From an uncultured Methanospirillum sp. (GTDB lineage: Archaea > Halobacteriota > Methanomicrobia > Methanomicrobiales > Methanospirillaceae), in NCBI RefSeq assembly GCF_963668475.1, contig NZ_OY764544.1, positions 124,001-188,000 of the forward strand: DNA of 64,000 nt, in the 5' to 3' direction. Shown here one piece after another: positions 56,952 to 64,000 of the stretch; position 1 is the stretch's first letter, and each line of letters starts with the position of its first letter. Both the position numbers and the translations under genes were made by a program. The notes under the pieces were generated by a model. It saw only the letters and a program-made list of their open reading frames with translations. It had not been told where the DNA came from and did not search any database.

Positions 56952-58169
56952 TTATGATTTGGTCTTCATCTCAATAATCGGACCTGCCATCTGGTTTACA
57001 AATCGACCGATCTTCGTCCATGAATACTGATCATCATTCTTCTTAACGGTCCAGAAATCGATGTTTGCAAATTTTCGATCTCCTGAATCGGTCAATGAGG
57101 TGTAGCCTGAAACTCCGTAAAAGTGACATGCATTATCTAAAAATATTGGCCCTTTTTCTGTAACTCCGGGGCTCATAATTTCTGTTAGTGCAGCAAGCTG
57201 GACTGCATCATTGATGACAACTGCATAAGGAGTGGCCTTAATTCCGGTAGCATTCTGCAGACGTTTAGAGAATTCCATGAACCTAGGCTCATTCTCCATC
57301 TCGCCATAAATTGTTGCAGTAAAATTTGTCTTTGTTGCGAATTCTGCTGCATTCTTTTTCTTTAGGACCGAGTCAGAGAGGGCGATACCATCAGTTCCAA
57401 ACCATGGAACAGAACTGAGTACCAGGTTTTGCGATGCTTCCTCGAGAAGATCAGCAACTTCATCAAAACCAATCGCCAGAACAGCAGTGCCGGTCTTCTT
57501 ATCTACTGAGTGAACAGATTCTGCTATCTTATCGACGGTCGAATTAAAGGAGTTCGTTCCAGGCTCATAATAGACTGGAGTGGTCAATGTATAGTTGCCT
57601 TTGGTGGAGAGATTACTGACCAGTTCTAATAATTCCTGCCCATATACATCATTTCGAACAACTGGAATGATAGTAGTGTAGTTCTGCTTCTTAAGCAGGC
57701 CCATTATTCCCTGGGCCTGAAAGATGTCATCCGGACAGAGTCTGAAAATTGTGTTATCCTTACTTGAGATGCCCGGTGTTGTACTTCCGAATCCAATCAG
57801 TATTGTTCCAGATTCATTTGCTGTTGTCTCAAGTGCTTTCATCTCTTCTGATGTTAACGGCCCGACGATGCAATGGATACCATCCTTGATCATCTCTGTA
57901 CCGAGTTCTTTGGCAATAGCCGGATCTGTTTCGGTATCAACAATCCGTACCTGAACCTGATATGGTAGTTTAAGATCTGAATATTTTGCGTTCAGATCTT
58001 CGGCTGCCATCTCCATAGCTGCCTTATACGAAGGACCCTGAGCAGATCCATTCCCGGTTAGGGGAAGAAGTCCACCGATGACTATTGTCTGTGTCTGGTT
58101 TTCAGCCAGGACTACACCACATAGTAGCAGTGAACAGGTTAAAATGAAAATTAAACGAGAAAGATCCAT
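56952..58169 (-). CDS. Exported solute-binding protein, LivK/Peripla_BP_6 type
   Basis: This 405-residue protein has a signal peptide (about 1-22). A two-lobe receptor-family ligand-binding fold follows: IVIGGLLPLTGNGSAQGPS opens the domain, with GPLTSEEMKAL, VRNDVYGQEL and a later VINDAVQLAAL. Relatives bind branched-chain amino acids, amides or urea for ABC transporters, or act as sensory receptors. No permease or ATPase gene lies nearby and there is no lipobox Cys, so it is an orphan binding protein here. The ligand cannot be told. Confidence 0.88.
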   Translation of the reverse strand: MDLSRLIFILTCSLLLCGVVLAENQTQTIVIGGLLPLTGNGSAQGPSYKAAMEMAAEDLNAKYSDLKLPYQVQVRIVDTETDPAIAKELGTEMIKDGIHCIVGPLTSEEMKALETTANESGTILIGFGSTTPGISSKDNTIFRLCPDDIFQAQGIMGLLKKQNYTTIIPVVRNDVYGQELLELVSNLSTKGNYTLTTPVYYEPGTNSFNSTVDKIAESVHSVDKKTGTAVLAIGFDEVADLLEEASQNLVLSSVPWFGTDGIALSDSVLKKKNAAEFATKTNFTATIYGEMENEPRFMEFSKRLQNATGIKATPYAVVINDAVQLAALTEIMSPGVTEKGPIFLDNACHFYGVSGYTSLTDSGDRKFANIDFWTVKKNDDQYSWTKIGRFVNQMAGPIIEMKTKS

Positions 58170-58554
58170 ACATTATTTTTATTTTCTGGTGGTTAAAGGA
58201 TTATTATTCGATTGAAAATATTTTTCTACAGTCTTATTTGGATGATATTCAGTGTTGACAGGTCACCATTGATCGCGTATGATCTGGACACTGTTGATAA
58301 TGGGTATCACTCTCCTGATTATTGATGATCATACATTTTTTATCTATACATGTATCCGGATTCTATAGAGAGACTTGATGGTAACCATACCATTCGGTTT
58401 TTAAAAACCATCCTTGCCCTTCTTTACCACCGGTTCGTCTGTATGATAGGAATAGAATCATACCAATTTTTCCGTAACCACTGCATAGGTAATGGTTAGA
58501 AATTTCGTTCAAGCATGAAGATTGTTGTATCTGTATCCAAAGGAGACTGGTAAT
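58170..58554. promoter_or_regulatory. Divergent promoter region with several palindromes
   Basis: Between two divergent exported-protein genes. It holds a perfect 14-base palindrome GGTTTTTAAAAACC (58396-58409), an inverted repeat GTATGAT/ATCATAC (58441-58447 with 58457-58463) and ATACATGTAT (58346-58355). The first contains a TATA-like core in both directions. A shared regulator is possible. No gene is supported here. Confidence 0.4.
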
Positions 58555-59388
58555 ATGAAACATATAATCACAGGATTGATACTTGCTATTCTGTGCGTTG
58601 GTTGTGTTATGGCAGCTGAAGACAGCCTGGGCGTATCTGGTGAACTGAATGTCACTCAAAACGAGATCTGGACCATGAGTCCGGAGGCTGCTCTTGCATT
58701 AGAAAAGACATATGCAACAGATATCAGGTGCGTAGATCAGACCTACCGGTATCTGAAAACCGGTGATCAAACCGCTAAAAAGGATATCCTTGATGCGATG
58801 TATGATTATAATGGAACTGTCAGTACATGGCTCAATACGGTAGATAACTCAACCAGACAAAGCCCGGAGGCCACTGCTGATAGAAAGAGATCATTTGCGG
58901 CATGGACCGAACTGAATCAGACCCTTGTACAGATATTATCCACCATTGATAGGAATGAGACGGTTGAATCCGGCCTTCTTTACATATTCGAGAATTCCAG
59001 CTGGACTCACTTACAAACCTTTGATACATTGATGGATTATGTCGATGAAGACTCCTTTGATCAGAACACGTCGCGGATCGAACTATATTTGATCCTGATG
59101 AATGGGCTCATTGTTCCTGATGCATATGAGATGACCAAAATCTCTGAAGAGAAACAAAGGTTCTCATCTCTGATGAACTCATTTGATGAAAAGATAAAAT
59201 TGTATGAGTCACGGTTCCCTGATGTAAAAACGAATGAACTGAAAACCGTGAAAACGGATCTTGTCACGAATGCAGATCAGGTATTCTCCTTGGTAGATGA
59301 AGGAAAAGAGATCCCTGCAGATACTGCCCTTCAGCTGCATGATCTTTCAGACAATATCTGGTTGAACTTTTCAACTATATCAGGTTGA
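58555..59388 (+). CDS. Exported helical protein of unknown function
   Basis: The ATG at 58555 with AAAGGAGA upstream gives 277 residues; a start at 58522 is less likely. A signal peptide (about 1-20) is followed by a long all-helical, acidic mature chain with one Cys (about 49). The pattern resembles a ligand-sensing four-helix bundle or an extracellular chaperone. No family recognised. It sits between two solute-binding proteins. Confidence 0.78.
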   Translation: MKHIITGLILAILCVGCVMAAEDSLGVSGELNVTQNEIWTMSPEAALALEKTYATDIRCVDQTYRYLKTGDQTAKKDILDAMYDYNGTVSTWLNTVDNSTRQSPEATADRKRSFAAWTELNQTLVQILSTIDRNETVESGLLYIFENSSWTHLQTFDTLMDYVDEDSFDQNTSRIELYLILMNGLIVPDAYEMTKISEEKQRFSSLMNSFDEKIKLYESRFPDVKTNELKTVKTDLVTNADQVFSLVDEGKEIPADTALQLHDLSDNIWLNFSTISG

Positions 59389-59559
59389 ACACGACCTGTT
59401 CATACCCTTTTTCACCTTTTTATCGGGTACACGTAAATTATTGGTTTGAGGTCTATCTTCTCCTGATTGAAGAACCTGCGTTTTATTTTTTCTTGAGGTC
59501 AAATAAAAATACTTATGTGATCTCAAATTCTCAATATTATCATCCATCAGGAGATTTTC

Positions 59560-60504
59560 ATGTATATCGAAAGGATTTTTTTGGGAATACTCGTAATTTT
59601 ACTCGTATTCTCTGTACCTATGGTTTTTGCAGATCAGAATACATCTATTGCGCAGCAGGACAGGCTTCAGGAGATTCTATCCCGGGGCACACTGGTTGTA
59701 GCTATCAATATTGATCTCGCATCTGATTTCAAAGTTAACAACGAAACGGCACGCGATCCAGAATCAAAATGTTCTGATCTTCAGTATGCTGAAAACCAGG
59801 TGAGCGGATATGATGTGCAGATCGGGTCCCAGGTAGCAAAAGAACTTGGAGTTGACTCCTGTTATGTCCCCACAAACAGTTCTGAACTGAAGAACACGAA
59901 ATGGGGGGATAAGTGGGATTACTACACAGACTTCTATATGACAAACGACCGTCTGAAATGGTTATATTTTGCACAACCGATATTTGCAGTTTCATCATCT
60001 TTTTACATAAGGGCCAACGATACCATTGTCTCCAACATCTCTGATCTATCTGGAAAGAAAATAGGGGCATATGTTCAGTCTGCCCAGACCAGTTACCTGA
60101 ATAATAATCTCACCATGGTTGGAACTGTCAATGATAATCCTGTCAAAGATCCAACGATCGTAGAGTATGCTCAGGATTCAGATGCAATCAATGATCTTGT
60201 ATCAGGAAAAGTTGATGCACTTTTGTTCCCTGATACAGACATGAATAATGTGATTGCAAACGGGACTCCGATCGTTGCCCTGAAACCCTATGCATTTATG
60301 GGATATTCCGGGATCGCAGTTGAGAAAGGAGATGGTAATTCTACAGTTTCTTTTGTTGAAAAACTGAATGATATCGTTCAAAAGATGCATACCGAAGGAT
60401 TTCTGTCATCCATCTACATGAAAACGTACAATCATGATCTCAGCAAAGATGCACAGTCTTTTGATATCTCATCCCTTCATCAGTTCAATGAAAGTTCGTC
60501 TTAA
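59560..60504 (+). CDS. Exported solute-binding protein, family 3
   Basis: This 314-residue protein has a signal peptide (about 1-24, VFA). A family 3 binding fold follows, opening RLQEILSRGTLVVAINID. The lobe motifs YDVQIGSQVAKELGV, the FAQPIF strand and LSGKKIGAYVQSA are visible. Such proteins bind polar amino acids or opines for ABC import, or act as receptor domains. Two Cys (about 68 and 92) could form a disulfide. No transporter genes are near. The ligand is unknown. Confidence 0.88.
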   Translation: MYIERIFLGILVILLVFSVPMVFADQNTSIAQQDRLQEILSRGTLVVAINIDLASDFKVNNETARDPESKCSDLQYAENQVSGYDVQIGSQVAKELGVDSCYVPTNSSELKNTKWGDKWDYYTDFYMTNDRLKWLYFAQPIFAVSSSFYIRANDTIVSNISDLSGKKIGAYVQSAQTSYLNNNLTMVGTVNDNPVKDPTIVEYAQDSDAINDLVSGKVDALLFPDTDMNNVIANGTPIVALKPYAFMGYSGIAVEKGDGNSTVSFVEKLNDIVQKMHTEGFLSSIYMKTYNHDLSKDAQSFDISSLHQFNESSS

Positions 60505-60586
60505 TTTCTCCTTTTTATCTGTGTTTCGGGTTCTGATTTTCTCATTGAGAGATTCAATGTTTTGCATCAAAAAGAGTTTTATCTGG

Positions 60587-62452
60587 TTAATTTTCAGTTG
60601 AGTTTGTAACCAGTGGATCACTGTATACCTGCTTTCCTTCCAGATATGTTGCGACTACGTGAGCCTTGTTGATATCCTCTGGCTGGATTGTAAATAGATC
60701 CCTGTCAATGACGATGATATCTGCAAGTTTCCCGGGCTCAATTGTCCCTGTACTGTTCTCCATGAAGTCGGTATATGCACCGGTATAGGTGTAGGCTTCG
60801 ATAGCATGTTGTAGATCAATCCGCTCCTCAGGTCTGTAAGGCTTTTTGTACGGTGAATCAGAGGGAAGTGGAAGCCTTGTTACTGCCGTTCTGATACCAT
60901 CGAGAGGATTGAATGTCAGGTAATCGGTTCCTACTGGCCAGTCTGATCCAAATGCGACCGGGATGTCATTATCCATGAGCGTTTTGAGTGTGTACATGTG
61001 CTCGGCACGATCGCTGCCGAGGTATGGAAGAGAGACATTTCTGAAGTTATTATCATAGTAGAACCAGTTCGGTTGCAGAGATGCAACTATTCCAAGAGAT
61101 TTGAGTCTTGGGATATCAGAGGAGTTGATCAACTGGATGTGTGATATCTTATGTCTGGAATCCCTCTTTCCGTTCTCATCTCTGGCATTCTCATATGCAT
61201 CAAGGCATAGTCTGACGGCTCCATCACCGATAGAATGAATATCTACCTGGAATCCTTCCCTGTCCAGAGTTCTTATCATCTCATCAAACCGGGAGACGTT
61301 CCAGTTTATCATCCCCTTTGTCTCAGGTTGATCGGTATATGGAGAGAGGAGATATCCGGTATGCCCTTCAACAACACCATCCAGGAACAGTTTTCCGGTT
61401 TCAAGTCTGAAGAGACCTTTTGTGTCCTTGAGATTTTGTATTGATTTGAGTTGATGGTCGGAGGTATTTGCCAGCCTCGTATTCAACGTGATATCATTAT
61501 TTTGACTGGTTTCATTATCCAACGGGTACGAACTGAAGATGTCCTGTTCCAGTTCCATCAGAGCGATCTGCTCAGTCCCGAAGTTTGGAACTGCGACCAT
61601 CTCTCCAAATATCCGGACCGGTAGTCTCCCCAGATTCTCCAGGTGTGAATAGGCTAGGATCATTCCGGGTGTCAGGGCAGCATCATCTGCTGTTGTTATT
61701 CCATATGCTGCAGCCTTGGGAAGGATATCCATTACCTTCTCTTCGATCTCGGTCGGAGTGAGAGGAGGTACTTTGTTGGTGACAAGATTCGATGCTGCCA
61801 TCTCTCTGAGGACTCCGGTTGGGTCTCCACTGGCATCATGTTCTATCTTTCCACCTTCGGGATCAGGTGTGTCAGCAGTAATTTCCCCGACCTCAAGTGA
61901 TTTAGAGTTCACCCAAGATGCATGACCATCAAATGATGTCAGAATTACCGGTTTGTCCGGGATCACAGTATCTATGACTGCTTTATCAGGCCCGGTCTCA
62001 TTGAAGATATAATAATTCCACCCAAATCCCCGGATAACATCAATATCAGGATGTTCAGAATAGTAGTCAGCAAGAAGTTGCTGAACCTCGCCTACAGAGT
62101 GGCATGCCGAGAGATTTACCCCGAATGTCAGCTCTGCAGATGCTCCAAAATGAATATGTGAGTCGATGAATCCTGGTAATACCATCATTCCTGCAAGGTC
62201 ATGGACAACGGTTTTCGGTCCGATATACTTCTTGATATCACTGCTTGAATTTATTGAAAGGATTGTATCTCCTTTTATTGCAACTGCTTCCCTGGGATTT
62301 TCAGACCAGTTCGTTCCAGGTTCTACAGTATATACTGAACCATTCAGCAGGACGGTGTCTGCATACTGATCTGCATAGACCGGGAGCGTGGAATAACTGA
62401 TTGCGGCAAAGAAAATAAGTAGAATGATATACAGGGTACTCGGTTTCGACAT
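60587..62452 (-). CDS. Exported amidohydrolase of the YtcJ-like family
   Basis: This 621-residue protein has a signal peptide (about 1-27) and an amidohydrolase family 3 barrel. Metal-binding features are HIHF (about 98-101), VDIHSIGD (about 405-412), ISHIQ (about 439-443) and a SDWPVG Asp near 506. The C-terminal strand GTIEPGKLADIIVID is typical of the fold. Members hydrolyse amides or related bonds with zinc or iron; the substrate is not known for most. Export is unusual for this family but occurs. It is convergent with the family 3 binding protein. Confidence 0.88.
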   Translation of the reverse strand: MSKPSTLYIILLIFFAAISYSTLPVYADQYADTVLLNGSVYTVEPGTNWSENPREAVAIKGDTILSINSSSDIKKYIGPKTVVHDLAGMMVLPGFIDSHIHFGASAELTFGVNLSACHSVGEVQQLLADYYSEHPDIDVIRGFGWNYYIFNETGPDKAVIDTVIPDKPVILTSFDGHASWVNSKSLEVGEITADTPDPEGGKIEHDASGDPTGVLREMAASNLVTNKVPPLTPTEIEEKVMDILPKAAAYGITTADDAALTPGMILAYSHLENLGRLPVRIFGEMVAVPNFGTEQIALMELEQDIFSSYPLDNETSQNNDITLNTRLANTSDHQLKSIQNLKDTKGLFRLETGKLFLDGVVEGHTGYLLSPYTDQPETKGMINWNVSRFDEMIRTLDREGFQVDIHSIGDGAVRLCLDAYENARDENGKRDSRHKISHIQLINSSDIPRLKSLGIVASLQPNWFYYDNNFRNVSLPYLGSDRAEHMYTLKTLMDNDIPVAFGSDWPVGTDYLTFNPLDGIRTAVTRLPLPSDSPYKKPYRPEERIDLQHAIEAYTYTGAYTDFMENSTGTIEPGKLADIIVIDRDLFTIQPEDINKAHVVATYLEGKQVYSDPLVTNSTEN

Positions 62453-62780
62453 GCTAGGTAAATGAAGGGATTTTTGATATAAGAGGTACTCTGTGTAGTA
62501 TGGATAATCCCTTTGTTTTCATGAGTTCATCTTCTCAATGAACCGGATTCTGTATGAGACGTATCTGTCTAAATCCGGTTATATTTGTTGTATATAATGA
62601 TTTATGGAGGTAATCTGATACAGGAATATTTTATTATTATAGATCTATATATTATTAGAAACCATTAATCACCTTCGTTTTTCTTTTGAAATGCTTTTGA
62701 ATACCATATCATGAGAAAATCTTTGTTTGTTTGATTATTCAGGATATGATTGTATAACACCAAAAATACGTGAACATACT
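62453..62780. other. Intergenic region with a palindromic AT-rich site
   Basis: No gene is supported in about 330 bases. ATAGATCTAT at 62639-62648 is a perfect 10-base palindrome next to ATATATTATT, so this may be the promoter for the alpha/beta hydrolase or for the divergent amidohydrolase. A TTG at 62727 would extend the hydrolase upstream, but without a clear ribosome site. Confidence 0.35.
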
Positions 62781-63485
62781 ATGATCATTAATAGATTCAA
62801 TATTGGAACGATTCCCGCTGTATTATGGGGAGATACATGTGATAAAATTCTGATTGCAGTTCATGGATACCTCTCTCATAAGGAAGATATCGTGATACAA
62901 CTCCTGGCACGTGAAGCAACTGATAAAAGTTACCAGGTATTGAGTTTCGATCTCCCGGAACACGGGGATAGAAGAGCCGAAGATATCCCTTGTAAGGTGC
63001 AGTTCTGTATCCGGGATCTTGCAGAGGTCATGAGATTTGTAAAAGAAGAGTGGAAGGAAATCAGCCTGTTTGCATGTAGTATGGGTGCGTATTTCAGTCT
63101 ATTGGCATATAAGAATGAGCCATTGAACAAGGCTCTGTTCCTGTCACCGGTGGTTGATATGGAACGGATCATCAGCAACATGATGACCTGGTTTCAGGTA
63201 ACTCCCGGACGTCTGCAAAAAGAACAGACCATCGACACACCAATTGGCCAGAAACTGTATTGGGATTACTTCTGTTATGTGAGAGACCATCCGGTTGATA
63301 CCTGGAATGTCCAGACAAGTATTCTGTATGGTACAAAGGATGAGATCTGTGAGTCTGACACAATCAGGGCGTTTACAGAAAAATTCCATTGTAATCTCAC
63401 GATTATGGAGAACAGTGAGCATTACGTTCATACCAAAGAGCAACTTAAGGTATATTCTGACTGGTTACAAACCAATATGCGGTAA
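62781..63485 (+). CDS. Alpha/beta hydrolase
   Basis: The ATG at 62781 gives 234 residues; the TTG at 62727 would add 18. The strand/loop VHGYLSHKED begins the fold. The nucleophile elbow is ACSMGA (Ser near 102), a variant of GxSxG. An acidic residue in DEICESD and the final His in NSEHYVH complete a likely triad. There is no signal peptide, so it is cytoplasmic. It could be an esterase or thioesterase; the substrate is unknown. Confidence 0.82.
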   Translation: MIINRFNIGTIPAVLWGDTCDKILIAVHGYLSHKEDIVIQLLAREATDKSYQVLSFDLPEHGDRRAEDIPCKVQFCIRDLAEVMRFVKEEWKEISLFACSMGAYFSLLAYKNEPLNKALFLSPVVDMERIISNMMTWFQVTPGRLQKEQTIDTPIGQKLYWDYFCYVRDHPVDTWNVQTSILYGTKDEICESDTIRAFTEKFHCNLTIMENSEHYVHTKEQLKVYSDWLQTNMR

Positions 63486-63635
63486 TATTCGGTAATCTTC
63501 AGAATCCAGAATCTCACGTTTTCAGAAGGGTCCTTAATGTTCTCCTGAATGAAACTATGCAGGGTTGAATAACAGATGCATGACAATGTTCTCAAACAAT
63601 GTACTGGAATTCATAGTGCCGGTGAGGTCTGATCT

Positions 63636-64000
63636 ATGGCAGATGGTCAATCGTACTTTTTACTGATGTTACTATCATCAATTCTGGTGAACTGGGTGTT
63701 TCCGTACCCGATGCTCATCTCTGCACCGGTTACCTACATTGGGATAGTCTTCATCATTTTCGGGATATCGGTATGTTACTGGGTTCGCTCAAAATTTCTA
63801 CAGAATAAAACAACACTCTCACCATTTGAGACCCCCTCTGTACTTGTGACAACCGGACCGTTTCAATTCAGCCGGAACCCGGTTTACCTTGGTATGACAT
63901 CTATTCTCCTTGGAACCGCTCTATTCATGGGTTCTGGTATTCCATTCATATCCCCCCTTCTGTTCATCGCAATAATTGAGATCCTGTTTATTCCAATCGA
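63636..64000 (+). CDS. Isoprenylcysteine methyltransferase-like membrane protein, partial
   Basis: The frame begins at ATG 63636 with GGTGAGGT upstream and runs past the window edge (121 codons seen). Three membrane helices are visible. The motif GPFQFSRNPVYLGM is diagnostic for the ICMT/phospholipid methyltransferase family, which uses S-adenosylmethionine at the membrane. The C-terminus with the rest of the active site is outside the window. The substrate in archaea is generally unknown. Confidence 0.88.
   Translation, partial: MADGQSYFLLMLLSSILVNWVFPYPMLISAPVTYIGIVFIIFGISVCYWVRSKFLQNKTTLSPFETPSVLVTTGPFQFSRNPVYLGMTSILLGTALFMGSGIPFISPLLFIAIIEILFIPI

Overview
The window looks like chromosomal DNA of a methanogenic archaeon, most likely of the order Methanomicrobiales (a Methanospirillum-like genome would fit; that name is a guess). 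The reasons are a coenzyme M operon with cysteate synthase and a fused sulfopyruvate decarboxylase, a DUF39/ferredoxin protein of the methanogenesis-marker-16 type, an archaeal-type isoleucyl-tRNA synthetase, TATA-like boxes in place of -35/-10 promoters, several starts without a Shine-Dalgarno site, and many PKD, beta-helix, PAS and chemoreceptor proteins. No rRNA, tRNA or CRISPR array was recognised.

Layout. 1-7.1 kb: the end of a secreted protein, then a tightly packed MoxR/DUF58/VWA (Bat-like) operon with two membrane-associated partners, a small Cys protein and a DUF2207 membrane protein. 7.2-10.4 kb: ileS. 10.5-19.9 kb: exported and surface proteins, including a subtilase/beta-helix/TPR fusion that overlaps a Cys-rich partner, and a PKD protein. 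20.0-25.8 kb: six overlapping minus-strand genes running from an ABC ATPase through a P-loop NTPase, an Fe-S protein and the marker-16 protein to cysteate synthase and ComDE, with a divergent HTH regulator. 26.4-31.8 kb: a secreted protein, a large soluble chemoreceptor with four exact 133-residue sensor repeats, and a decayed CHASE4-type histidine kinase. 31.8-38.4 kb: an M24 peptidase, a PAS protein, a TPR protein with a probable frameshift, about 1.5 kb of apparently non-coding DNA, and a beta-lactamase-fold hydrolase. 38.9-42.7 kb: a PAS-rich chemoreceptor followed by CheW. 42.7-46.4 kb: a nested mobile cluster, in which a dispersed structured repeat is split by an IS630 element that is itself split by an IS21 element; both target duplications are visible. 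46.5-48.7 kb: an HTH/multi-PAS protein. 49.0-55.5 kb: a Kdp potassium ATPase operon with a KdpC-KdpA fusion, KdpB and a KdpD that lacks its kinase. 55.9-64.0 kb: secreted proteins, two solute-binding proteins without visible transporters, an exported amidohydrolase, an alpha/beta hydrolase, and the start of an isoprenylcysteine-methyltransferase-like membrane protein.

How the genes work together. The clearest functional unit is the coenzyme M operon. Its four upstream genes (two nucleotide-binding proteins and two Fe-S proteins) are translationally coupled to the two known CoM enzymes, which suggests a role in sulfur delivery or metalloprotein assembly for that pathway. The regulator beside it has a perfect palindrome between its TATA box and its start codon. 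The Kdp genes form a second complete unit with unusual architecture. The two chemoreceptors, CheW and the PAS proteins form a sensory theme, but no CheA or intact histidine kinase lies in the window.
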